Shown here: positions 36,646-44,621 of the stretch, in pieces
How the letters are laid out: each line of letters starts with the position of its first letter
How positions within the stretch are numbered: position 1 is the stretch's first letter
Notes under the pieces: generated by a model
What the model was told of the DNA's origin: nothing
Seen by the model: only the letters and a program-made list of their open reading frames with translations
Database searches by the model: none
DNA from: Pseudomonas sp. FEN
GTDB lineage: Bacteria; Pseudomonadota; Gammaproteobacteria; Pseudomonadales; Pseudomonadaceae
Assembly: GCF_904067045.1 (NCBI RefSeq)
Contig: NZ_CAJFDC010000036.1
Location: forward strand, 1-64,000
Direction of reading: 5' to 3'
DNA: 64,000 nt
Position numbers and translations under genes: made by a program

Positions 36646-38796
36646 ATGTCCCCCAAAAAGAACCGCCTTGCTGTAGCACTGACGCTGGCGCTGAACGGCC
36701 TGATCGCTCAACAAGTGCTGGCTCAGGGCCTGCCTGAAAACCCGGACCTGAGCAAAATGCGGCCGCTAGATCCAAAGTCATTTGTGCCGGATCCTATGTG
36801 GGACATTGGAGATGCATGGACGTGGGGTCGTCTCGTAGGCGATGACCCGAACAAGGTCATTCCGGTGTATAGGCACCCCAACGGCACGCTTTGGGCTTCG
36901 ACGGAAAAGACGCCCCCCCCTCAACGACCAGCCAAGCCGAATCGTCCCCCTGTAATCGGACAGAATGGCGCGGCAGGGCCTCAAGGACCGCAGGGCGAGC
37001 GCGGAAACGACGGGGCGACTGGCCCTCAAGGACCGCAAGGCGAGCGTGGGCAGGATGGCGGGGCGGGGCCTCAAGGACCGCAAGGCGAACGCGGAAGCGA
37101 CGGGGCGACCGGCCCTCAAGGTCCGCAAGGCGAACGTGGACAGAATGGCGTGGCAGGGCCTCAAGGACCGCAAGGCGAACGCGGAAGCGACGGGGCGACC
37201 GGTCCTCAAGGTCCGCAAGGCGAACGTGGACAGGATGGCGTGGCAGGGCCTCAAGGACCGCAAGGCGAGCGCGGAAACGACGGGGCGACGGGCCCTCAAG
37301 GTCCGCAAGGCGAACGTGGACAGGATGGCGTGGCAGGGCCTCAAGGACCGCAAGGCGAACGCGGAAACGACGGGGCGACCGGTCCTCAGGGACCGCAAGG
37401 TGAACGCGGACAAAATGGGGTGACTGGCCCCCAAGGACCGCAAGGCGAACGCGGCCAAGATGGTGCGACGGGGCCTCAAGGTCCGCAAGGCGAACGCGGG
37501 CAGGATGGCGCGGCTGGGGCCCAGGGCCCACAAGGCGAACGAGGTCAGGACGGCGCTGGATTAAGCCCCGAGCATCTGGAGGAAATCGCCAAACACGGGC
37601 AACGCCTCGACGAACTCGAAAAACAGCAGAAGAACCAACAAGCTCAGCTCGACAATTTGCCGCCACGAAATATCCAGGCGGATGAGCCAAAGGCCGGCCA
37701 AGGCGGCAATGTCAGCCGGCCAATCCCCCGCCCGGTCGAGTCGCCACTGCTCAAAGCCTGGAACAGGCTGACCCCGGTGGCGAAGCGGGAGGCCCGGGGG
37801 CAGCTTTCCGGCGCGGCCAATGCCAACCTGGGCCGGGCCACGCTCAGCGGTACTGGCCAAGTGGGCAACAGCGCCCTCGCGGCCATGCGCCAGCTCGGCA
37901 ACGGCATGCTCGCAACGCAAGGCAACACCCCCGCTCAGGTCTCGCTGGCAGGACGCTCGGAGATCAATCCCGGTGACAGTCGCCTGTGGGTCCAGGCCCT
38001 GAACAACGCCAGCAGCTTCGATCAACCGCAAGGCCAGAAAGCCTTCGGACAGAACACCCGAGGCGTGGTGATGGGCGTCGACTGGGCGCTCGACGATGAA
38101 TGGCGCATGGGCCTGCTGGGCGGAAAATCGCTGTCGAAACACAAAGGCGAGCGCTTCGAAGGCGACCTGGACAGCTGGCATGTCGGCACCTACGCCGTGC
38201 ACCAGAGCGGACCGCTGGCCTTGCGCCTCGGCGCGGTCCACAGCCAGCACTACGGCAAGACCCAGCGCAATGTGGAGTTCGGCGGCTACAAGGACCGTCT
38301 CACCGGCGACTACGGCGCCAACAGCCAGCAGGTCTTCGGTGAACTCGGCTACAACCTGGGCAGCGGCAGCCTGAGCGCCGAGCCTTTCGCCAACCTCGGC
38401 TACCAGCGCTACTCACGCAAGGGCTATACGGAAAAAGGCGGTGAAGCCGCACTGAAAGCCGATGCCCAGACCCACGACAACTTCAGCACCACCCTGGGCC
38501 TGCGCACCGCCAGTATCAAGCACATGGACAACAAGATGAGCCTGGCCCCACGCCTGAGCGCCGGCTGGAAACATATGTACGGCGCCATCGACAGCACCAG
38601 CACCCAGACCAATCGGGTGACCGGTAGCACCTACAATACCAAAGGCATCGCCCAGGACCGCGACAGTCTGGTGGTCGAAGCCGGGCTCGACCTCAACCTC
38701 TCGGCCAGGCACTCCATCGGCGTGGCCTACAACGGCGAGGTGGGTAACAACAGCCGCACCCACGGGATCATGGGACAATGGAAGATGAGTTTTTAA
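36646..38796 (+). CDS. Collagen-like autotransporter, 716 aa
   Basis: Domains in order: signal peptide (residues 1-26, ending QQVLAQ); a short N-terminal domain (27-104) with three Trp and a Pro-rich end; 67 uninterrupted Gly-X-Y triplets (105-305) built from 13 copies of a 15-residue unit, consensus GPQGPQGERGxDGxx; a helical, probably coiled-coil segment (about 307-345, EHLEEIAKHGQRLDELEKQQ); the conserved ANANLGRATLSGTGQVGNSAL segment; and a C-terminal autotransporter barrel (about 445-716, ending WKMSF). The barrel is of the same type as in the two neighbouring autotransporters, but there is no beta-helix passenger or autochaperone. The charged, Pro-containing repeats are compatible with a bacterial collagen triple helix. 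The ATG at 36646 has TGAGGA 10 bases upstream. Surface adhesin is the best guess. Confidence 0.9.
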   Translation: MSPKKNRLAVALTLALNGLIAQQVLAQGLPENPDLSKMRPLDPKSFVPDPMWDIGDAWTWGRLVGDDPNKVIPVYRHPNGTLWASTEKTPPPQRPAKPNRPPVIGQNGAAGPQGPQGERGNDGATGPQGPQGERGQDGGAGPQGPQGERGSDGATGPQGPQGERGQNGVAGPQGPQGERGSDGATGPQGPQGERGQDGVAGPQGPQGERGNDGATGPQGPQGERGQDGVAGPQGPQGERGNDGATGPQGPQGERGQNGVTGPQGPQGERGQDGATGPQGPQGERGQDGAAGAQGPQGERGQDGAGLSPEHLEEIAKHGQRLDELEKQQKNQQAQLDNLPPRNIQADEPKAGQGGNVSRPIPRPVESPLLKAWNRLTPVAKREARGQLSGAANANLGRATLSGTGQVGNSALAAMRQLGNGMLATQGNTPAQVSLAGRSEINPGDSRLWVQALNNASSFDQPQGQKAFGQNTRGVVMGVDWALDDEWRMGLLGGKSLSKHKGERFEGDLDSWHVGTYAVHQSGPLALRLGAVHSQHYGKTQRNVEFGGYKDRLTGDYGANSQQVFGELGYNLGSGSLSAEPFANLGYQRYSRKGYTEKGGEAALKADAQTHDNFSTTLGLRTASIKHMDNKMSLAPRLSAGWKHMYGAIDSTSTQTNRVTGSTYNTKGIAQDRDSLVVEAGLDLNLSARHSIGVAYNGEVGNNSRTHGIMGQWKMSF
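36976..37560 (+). repeat. 13 x 45-bp tandem repeat encoding collagen triplets
   Basis: Thirteen in-frame 45-base units. Alternate units are the more alike, giving a 90-base higher-order period: for example 37066-37110 and 37156-37200 are identical. Third-position differences among the others show that the array is not completely homogenised. It is likely to vary in copy number between strains by slippage or recombination. Confidence 0.95.
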
Positions 38797-38810
38797 TCCC
38801 TTGGATCCGA

Positions 38811-38897
38811 TGACTTATCTCGCCTGACGGAGGTAAAAAGGCCGACATTTATCGGCTAAATACATAGATACATTTCCGGCCTCGAATCAATCCGAGG
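38811..38897 (+). promoter_or_regulatory. Autotransporter leader element, copy 3
   Basis: Partner of 36550-36635 with the same ordered blocks and spacing to the start codon. The gene-proximal part is also shared with 27121-27157. Confidence 0.7.
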
Positions 38898-38901
38898 CCG
38901 G
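38876..38901 (+). promoter_or_regulatory. Hairpin covering the ribosome-binding site of the third autotransporter
   Basis: CCGGCCTCG (38876-38884) and CGAGGCCGG (38893-38901) form a perfect 9-bp stem with loop AATCAATC. The only plausible Shine-Dalgarno, GAGG, lies inside the 3' arm, 11 bases from the ATG. The leader of the collagen-like gene can form only a 4-bp version (CCTC/GAGG). Translational control is inferred. Confidence 0.65.
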
Positions 38902-38908
38902 AAAACGC

Positions 38909-41900
38909 ATGTCCCCTACCCCTCATCGTCTAGCACTCGCTATCACGCTGGCACTGACCACTCTCGTCCTGCGGGATACACAAGCCAACCCCATTGGCAC
39001 CTCTTCAGCCGCCAGTGAACAGGATCGCGCCAGCGCCCGCGCGGCCGTCATGAATACCAGCAGCCTGCACGCCACCAAGGGTGACGCGATCACGCTGAGC
39101 GGCGCGTCAGTCGACTACACCAATCATCGTGACGGCGAGATCCAAGCGATTACCGGAAGCGCCATCAAGCTCAGCGGACGCAGCACCGGTCGCATCGTCA
39201 ACGACGGGAAGGTCACCAGTGAACAACATGACGGCATAGAACTGGGGGCAAGTGATGTCGCCGTGATCAACAACAAAGTCGTCACGGGCGGGCGTCACGG
39301 CATCAGCACTCGAGGCCAGGCAGAGCTTGTAAACCGGGATCGGGTGAGCGGACTCAACGGCGCGGGTTTCCACTCCGCGGGCAGTGGCAAGATCACCAAC
39401 TACGGCAGCTTGACGGGCGATGCAGTCTCCCTGGACGCCGACGGCGATGGCATCCGGATCAAGACGAGCGCCGAGATCCATAACAGCGGCCAGATTGTCG
39501 GCAAAGGCAGTCGAGGCGTGGACCAATATGGCGCCGTTCATACCAGTGAAGGCATCGCCATCGGCGGCGGTACGATCATCCAATATGCCAAGGGCAGCAT
39601 CAGCGGCGCCGATCACGGCATCGTCGTGAGTGACGGCAACCAGAATCCGGCGCAGCAATCCACCGCACTGGAAAATAACGGCACTATCCACGGCCAGCAA
39701 GGCTTTGCCGTGCAGTTCATTGGCGAGCAGGCCGACCGGGTGACCAATAACGGACTGATCCACGGCGGTAACGGCCATGCCCTCGACCTGGGCGGCGGTG
39801 ACGACACCCTGATCGTGCAGGCAAACAGTCGCTTCGAAGGTAGCGTCGATGGCAACACGGGGTACGACCGGGTCATCCTCGACAGCCCCGCGGGCGGCCG
39901 CTTTGGCGACAGCCATAATTTCGAGCGACTGGAGGTCCGGCAAGGCCGCTGGTCCCTGAGCGGACAGACGCTGTTCAGTAACAGCATCGAAATTTTTCCC
40001 GAGGCCCAGCTGGCGGCGCGGGACGGCACGGGCCTGCGGATCGAAGGCGGAACCCATCTGCTCAACCGTGGCACCGTGACAGGAACCACCGCCACCGTAG
40101 ACAGCGATGCCGACGGACTGCGGGCCCGGGGCAGGGTCTACATCGACAACCACGGTCGAATCACGGGCAGCGGGGCCAATGGTTTTGACCGGGGCCATCG
40201 CCCCGGCGGCGACTCCGCCAGTCCACGCCATAGCAGCGAGGGCGTGTACCTCGACGGCGGTCGCCTCAGCAACCATAAGGGCGCGGAGATCGAGGGGCAG
40301 CACAACGGTATTCTCGCCGACCAGCGGACAACCTCCTTGCTGCTGGAGAACGATGGTTCCATTCGTGGCCTCGACGGCTTTGGCGTCAACCTGGTCGGCC
40401 AGTTCGCCGATACCGTGATCAGCAACGGCCTGATCAGCGGCGGCAATGGCGTGGCCCTGAACCTGGGGGGTGAGAGCGACACCCTGATCGTGAAGAGCGG
40501 TAGCCAATTTTCCGGCTGGGTGGACGGCGGGACCACGGACGATTACCTGGAGAACTTTCTACTCGGCGCCAACCCTGACACACCACTCAAAGCCAACGAC
40601 GACCTAGTGGTCCTCGATGACGCCCAGGGCGGCAGCTTCGGCAACAGCCGCCACTTCGAGCGGCTGCAGGTCAGGACGGGAACCTGGACCCTCACCAGTC
40701 AGGACGACTTCAGCAGCGGGGCCGAGATCCTGGCGCATACCCATTTGATCAACAGGGGCGGTATTCTCGGGACAGCGCGGGTCAGCAATGGAGCGAGCTA
40801 CAGCGGCAATGGAACGGTTGGACAGCTGTGGGTGGCGGGAACCCTGAAGGTTGACCCCCTGGAGGGTGCCGCCAGGGTCAAGGAACACCTGACTCTGGAT
40901 CCCGGCGCGACCCTCTCCTACGGCATCGACGCCAACGGCAACAGCGCCACCGTCGAAGTCGGTGGCTCCGCCCACCTGGACGGCGCCCGGCTCTACGTAC
41001 TGGCCGCCAACGAATCGCCGACAAGCCAGCGGCACACGGTGATCAAAGCCGGCAAGCTGGAAGGAAAATTCGCCGAGATCAGCAGCAACCTGGCGTTGAT
41101 GACCGCTACCGCCCACTACACCCCGACGCAGGTGGACATCACCTACAAACGCAACGAGGTCAATCTGGAGGATCTCGGCAACACCGAGAATGGCCAGAAC
41201 GTAGGGGGAGCCTTGAACCCCTGGATAGAGCCAAGTCCGCCTGCGGCAGCACCGGTCATAACGCCTGAGCCGGTCATTCCCGCACCAGCCATTACACCAC
41301 CCGAGCCGATCGCTCCCGCACCAGCCATTACACCGCCAGAGCCGGTCGCCCAGAGAGACCAGGACATCGAGCTGTCGGATTCGCCCGCCGCTCCAGACTC
41401 ACCACTGCGCCATGCCCTGCGCTACATCAGCGCCGTTGAAGCGGGACAGGCGCTCGAGCAGCTATCCGGCGGCAGCAACGCCCAGTTGCGCAACGCGACA
41501 CTCAGCGGTTCCCGGCAAGTGGGCAGCAGCCTGCTGGCAGTCATGCGCCAAACGGAATTCCTGCCCGGCCAAGGCAGCAAAACACTTCAAGTCATGAACG
41601 GCGGCCACAGCCGGCTCTGGGTTCAAGGCCTGGGCAATTCCGCCAGATTCGACAGCAATCACGGCCACCACGGGCTGCGGCAGAGCACCCGGGGCCTGCT
41701 ATTGGGTGTCGACTGGGCGCTCGACAGCGAATGGCGCCTCGGCATCCTTGGCGGCCAGTCGCAGTCGGACTTCAAAGGCCAACGCTTTACCGCTGGCCTC
41801 GACAGCTGGCACGTCGGCGCCTACGCCCTGCGCCAAAGCGGCCCGCTGGCCCTGCGGCTCGGCGCGGTGTACAGCAGCCATTCCGGCAAGACCGAACACA

Positions 41901-42427
41901 ACCTGGCGTTCAACGGCTACCGTGACCGCCTCAAAGGCGATTACGACGCCAACAGCCAACAAGCCTTCGCCGAACTCGGTTACACCTTCGGCGCTGCCGG
42001 CCTGAGCCTTGAACCGTTCGCCGGCCTCGGCTACGAACGTTATCAGCGGGACAGTTTCAAGCAGAGCGGCGGCGAAGCGGCCCTGGACGTCAGCGCCCAA
42101 ACCCACGGCAACTTCAACAGCACCTTCGGCTTGCGCGCGAGCGCCATCACCGTCCTCGACAATAAAATGAGCCTGACCCCGCGCCTGAGCGCTGGTTGGA
42201 AACACCTGTATGGCGACGTTGACAGCACGACCGAACAAAAACTCGCGGTAACTGATCGCGCCTTCAAGGTCAAAGGCGCAGCCCTGGACCGTGACAGCCT
42301 GCTGTTGGAGGCCGGACTGGATCTGCATCTGTCATCCAGCCAGAGCCTTGGCGTCGGCTACACCGGGGAAGTCGGCGGCAACAGCCGTCAACATGGGGTC
42401 ATGGGGCAGTGGAGGCTGACCTTTTAA
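38909..42427 (+). CDS. Autotransporter with long beta-helix passenger, 1172 aa
   Basis: Signal peptide (about residues 1-27, ending RDTQA). The passenger (about 28-770) has many short Gly/Asn/Ser repeats (NNGLIHGGNGHALDLGGGDDTLIV near residue 280; SNGLISGGNGVALNLGGESDTLIV near residue 507), indicating a duplicated beta-helix unit. A Pro/Ala/Glu-rich linker at 774-815 holds repeats of PAPAITPPEPIA. Then come NAQLRNATLSGSRQVGSSLLAV and the barrel (about 900-1172, ending WRLTF). No catalytic motif was recognised, so adhesion or self-association is the likely role. It begins 112 bases after the collagen-like gene but has its own leader. The near-identical barrels suggest duplication with passenger swapping. 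Confidence 0.9.
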   Translation: MSPTPHRLALAITLALTTLVLRDTQANPIGTSSAASEQDRASARAAVMNTSSLHATKGDAITLSGASVDYTNHRDGEIQAITGSAIKLSGRSTGRIVNDGKVTSEQHDGIELGASDVAVINNKVVTGGRHGISTRGQAELVNRDRVSGLNGAGFHSAGSGKITNYGSLTGDAVSLDADGDGIRIKTSAEIHNSGQIVGKGSRGVDQYGAVHTSEGIAIGGGTIIQYAKGSISGADHGIVVSDGNQNPAQQSTALENNGTIHGQQGFAVQFIGEQADRVTNNGLIHGGNGHALDLGGGDDTLIVQANSRFEGSVDGNTGYDRVILDSPAGGRFGDSHNFERLEVRQGRWSLSGQTLFSNSIEIFPEAQLAARDGTGLRIEGGTHLLNRGTVTGTTATVDSDADGLRARGRVYIDNHGRITGSGANGFDRGHRPGGDSASPRHSSEGVYLDGGRLSNHKGAEIEGQHNGILADQRTTSLLLENDGSIRGLDGFGVNLVGQFADTVISNGLISGGNGVALNLGGESDTLIVKSGSQFSGWVDGGTTDDYLENFLLGANPDTPLKANDDLVVLDDAQGGSFGNSRHFERLQVRTGTWTLTSQDDFSSGAEILAHTHLINRGGILGTARVSNGASYSGNGTVGQLWVAGTLKVDPLEGAARVKEHLTLDPGATLSYGIDANGNSATVEVGGSAHLDGARLYVLAANESPTSQRHTVIKAGKLEGKFAEISSNLALMTATAHYTPTQVDITYKRNEVNLEDLGNTENGQNVGGALNPWIEPSPPAAAPVITPEPVIPAPAITPPEPIAPAPAITPPEPVAQRDQDIELSDSPAAPDSPLRHALRYISAVEAGQALEQLSGGSNAQLRNATLSGSRQVGSSLLAVMRQTEFLPGQGSKTLQVMNGGHSRLWVQGLGNSARFDSNHGHHGLRQSTRGLLLGVDWALDSEWRLGILGGQSQSDFKGQRFTAGLDSWHVGAYALRQSGPLALRLGAVYSSHSGKTEHNLAFNGYRDRLKGDYDANSQQAFAELGYTFGAAGLSLEPFAGLGYERYQRDSFKQSGGEAALDVSAQTHGNFNSTFGLRASAITVLDNKMSLTPRLSAGWKHLYGDVDSTTEQKLAVTDRAFKVKGAALDRDSLLLEAGLDLHLSSSQSLGVGYTGEVGGNSRQHGVMGQWRLTF
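41279..41346 (+). repeat. 36-bp direct repeat in autotransporter linker
   Basis: CCCGCACCAGCCATTACACC occurs at 41279-41298 and 41315-41334 with similar flanks, encoding repeated PAPAITPPEP in the linker between passenger and barrel. Confidence 0.85.
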
Positions 42428-42476
42428 ACCAGGCTTCCGCCATCCGGTCAGTTAAGGAAATGAGCGATTGAAAACA

Positions 42477-42562
42477 TGTAGGAGCGGCCGGGCGACGCTC
42501 GATTGCCCGCGAAGCTTTTAGCGGCCCCCCAGGCCTCTTCGCGAGCAAGCTCTGCTCCTACA
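42477..42562. repeat. Inverted repeat of TGTAGGAGC type
   Basis: TGTAGGAGC at the left end and GCTCCTACA at the right end bound an imperfect 86-base palindrome containing GCCCGCGAAG. Same family as 57964-58037. It lies between the convergent autotransporter and hipB genes. Confidence 0.8.
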
Positions 42563-42616
42563 GGGACCGTGCTCGGACTTGACTGACGGCTAACCGCAAA
42601 AGGCAACACCAGCCCA

Positions 42617-42895
42617 TCAGCCTGTAGTCTTGTGAAGTCGCACCACGCCCATCTGCAACCCGAAGGGTTTGAACACCGAATTCAATGACTTGAGCGTCGG
42701 ATTGCCCTCTTCATGTTCGATATGAACAAGGGTCCGTACCGAAATCCTGCACATCCGGGCAAATTGAGTTTGGTGCAAACCGGTCACCTCGACGCGCAAG
42801 CGCCTGACCGCAGCCCCGATACCGATCACACCCTGGGCAAGTTCGTCCTGAATGGTTTGAATCAACAGTGCCCGGACTTCAAGGCTGAGGGTCAT
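42617..42895 (-). CDS. HipB-like helix-turn-helix antitoxin
   Basis: A 92-residue XRE-type regulator with helix-turn-helix GLHQTQFARMCRISVRTLVHIEHEEGNPTLKSLNSVFKPFG, the arrangement of HipB antitoxins that neutralise HipA kinase and repress the operon. Its ATG overlaps the hipA stop as ATGA, so it is translated after hipA. This is the reverse of the E. coli hipBA order but is common in this subfamily. An in-frame start at 42919 is less likely. Confidence 0.78.
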   Translation of the reverse strand: MTLSLEVRALLIQTIQDELAQGVIGIGAAVRRLRVEVTGLHQTQFARMCRISVRTLVHIEHEEGNPTLKSLNSVFKPFGLQMGVVRLHKTTG

Positions 42896-43972
42896 TTCAG
42901 CCCCCAGTCTTGCAAGCACTGCTCAAGTCTTTTCAAGGCGATCATCGGATGGTTCAAAGTGATTGTCGGCAAGCCACCGTCAGCCAGAATATCGGGCAAA
43001 GCCAACAAATGATCGGCGTCCGCCCGAAGCCGTTCAAACGCCATCTGCGGATCGACGATACCTACCAGCGCATCACAAGCCTTGCGCCAATCCACCTCGC
43101 CCCCCCTTTCAATCTCCCTTGACCACTTGGTGCTGCGTGTCACGCCCTCGTCATCCATGACCATCGGCGCCAGGTCATAAATAGGTGCCAGACGAAACGC
43201 CGACTTTTCGCGGATGATCGAGGTGTTCCGTCCGTGATTGTCGGAATTACCCAGAATCTTGTTGAGCAAATCGCGCCGCAGATAATCCGCAACCAGATCC
43301 GTCACCTGATCCTGCTGGCCCGCCTGATGCCAAAGGCTTGCCAGACGCCTGATCACCTCCAGATGGTCCATGTAACTGCCGGGAATAGTGACTCCAGCCA
43401 GCGAATACATCGACTCCACGGCAAAACGCTCAACCCCCTGTCCGGTGACGTTACGATCAAAGCGTCGCATCCAGAGGCTTGGCCTGCTGGCTTCCTCCAG
43501 CGCCTTGCTCATAGGCGTATTCGAGAAATCGACTATCACGACTCACTACGTCCGCCCGTGAAAAACCCATTGGCTCACGACCATCGTATGTCTCCACAGA
43601 ATCCTTGACGCGCAAGTGGCCAATCGGTGCGGGGGTACTTCTTCCCAGCAAAAACAGATCGGCACTGACATCATTCGGCTTTTCCCTACCTACTCGGGCC
43701 ATGAGGAATCGCTTGGCCGCCCCGGCAGGAGCAATGTCCTGAATAAAAGCGGGGGCCAACTGATCACTCCTGCTGTCCCAGTCCAACGGCAGAGCCGCAC
43801 TGACAGCACAAGCGAACGAACTGCCCATGTCCTCGAAGTGATCCAGCAGATAGCTTTGCTTATAGGCAAACCTGCAACGCCCCTCGAAGCCTTTTTGTGG
43901 CTCCTCGAAAGCCAGGGTCATGGCGTCCTGCCAAGCCCCGTTCGCATAAATCTGGAGCGTCAGTGCGTACAT
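42892..43972 (-). pseudogene. HipA-like toxin kinase, broken by frameshift and probable internal deletion
   Basis: The N-terminal part (43972 to about 43500, MYALTLQIYANGAWQDAMTL through SRFLEYAYEQGA) is a HipA N-terminal region. The C-terminal part (about 43525 to 42892) is in another frame and has ASRPSLWMRRFDRN, the catalytic LGNSDNHGRNTS and the metal-binding APIYDLAP. From start to stop is 1081 bases (not divisible by three), about 360 codons against some 430-440 for the family. The glycine-rich loop and ATP-binding Lys region expected between the two parts is missing. I infer a deletion with frameshift near 43505, leaving an inactive kinase while hipB stays intact. Independent split-gene translation is possible but unlikely to give an active toxin. 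Confidence 0.7.
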
Positions 43973-44149
43973 GATTCAACCTGCAATTTAATGCGTCCGA
44001 TAAGCAAAAGTCGTCGATAGAACTGCAATCTAGTACATATCGATCCATCTTCCTTGTCTCACGAACGCAATAAAATGCATTTTTAGAGCGTCAAGTGGGC
44101 AAGATACGCAATAAAATACAGACCCCTCAGTACTTGACCGTTGATCAGG

Positions 44150-44167
44150 ACTGTCATTTTTGACAGT
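44150..44167. promoter_or_regulatory. Perfect inverted repeat upstream of the orphan gene
   Basis: ACTGTCA-TTTT-TGACAGT, with 7-bp arms, about 95 bases before the ATG at 44260 and about 180 bases from the hipA start. It looks like a dimeric repressor site. A single CTGTCAT resembles a Pho half-site, but the second copy is inverted rather than direct, so it is not a Pho box. Confidence 0.5.
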
Positions 44168-44259
44168 AGATATGTCGTCGATCCCAGCCTTAGCTTGAAG
44201 CGGCCCTGCTTGCCTTCGAAGGAGTGGATTTCTTTGAACTTTAAGGACGAGGTGTTGAA

Positions 44260-44553
44260 ATGAGTCATTCAAAAACTGGAAAATCGACTCTTCCGGAAGC
44301 AGCGGTCGTGGGCTCGACAATCACCGTTGAAGACCCTGTCGTAAACAGCATGAGCGGGATCGACTCACTCTTTTTCAAAAGAGGAACAGAGCCCGGAATG
44401 CAGCATGACGTCGTACGCAGCCATTCCGGGAGCATCAGGATCAAGATCCCTGATTTGCCTGGAACCGTCACCATCACGGGCCGTTATGCCGCGTGCACTC
44501 CCGTGCGCGAGGAAGACCGGGTCCTCGGCACTCTTGAAATCGTCGCCGCCTGA
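44260..44553 (+). CDS. Small hypothetical protein, 97 aa
   Basis: I do not recognise the family. The protein has no signal peptide or hydrophobic helix. It is acidic to neutral with a beta-rich look (VVGSTITVEDPVV, GSIRIKIPDLPGTVTITGRYAACTP) and one Cys. A GAGG lies 8-11 bases before the ATG, supporting expression. It lies alone between the broken hip module and the pyruvate carboxylase genes, in DNA more AT-rich upstream than its neighbours, which suggests acquired DNA. Confidence 0.55.
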   Translation: MSHSKTGKSTLPEAAVVGSTITVEDPVVNSMSGIDSLFFKRGTEPGMQHDVVRSHSGSIRIKIPDLPGTVTITGRYAACTPVREEDRVLGTLEIVAA

Positions 44554-44562
44554 CCCAACGCC

Positions 44563-44587
44563 AAAAAAAAGGGGGCACATGCCCCCC
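44563..44587 (-). terminator. Rho-independent terminator of the pyruvate carboxylase operon
   Basis: On the minus strand GGGGGGC pairs with GCCCCC around ATGT, followed by eight T, 35 bases after the stop of the biotin-carrying subunit gene. It may also serve the convergent small gene. Confidence 0.88.
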
Positions 44588-44621
44588 GAGGTATAAATCG
44601 TTGTGAGTCGAAGGCTGCGGT

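Noticed and set aside
36976..37560. CRISPR-like regular repeats
   Set aside because: Units are contiguous 45-base in-frame repeats with no unique spacers; they encode collagen triplets.
36778..37690. Repetitive open frames antisense and out of frame to the collagen repeat
   Set aside because: The 45-base repeat keeps all frames open; only the Gly-X-Y frame has a signal peptide, ribosome site and barrel attached.
44150..44167. Pho box upstream of the small gene
   Set aside because: Only one CTGTCAT half-site is present and its partner is inverted, whereas PhoB needs direct repeats every 11 bases.
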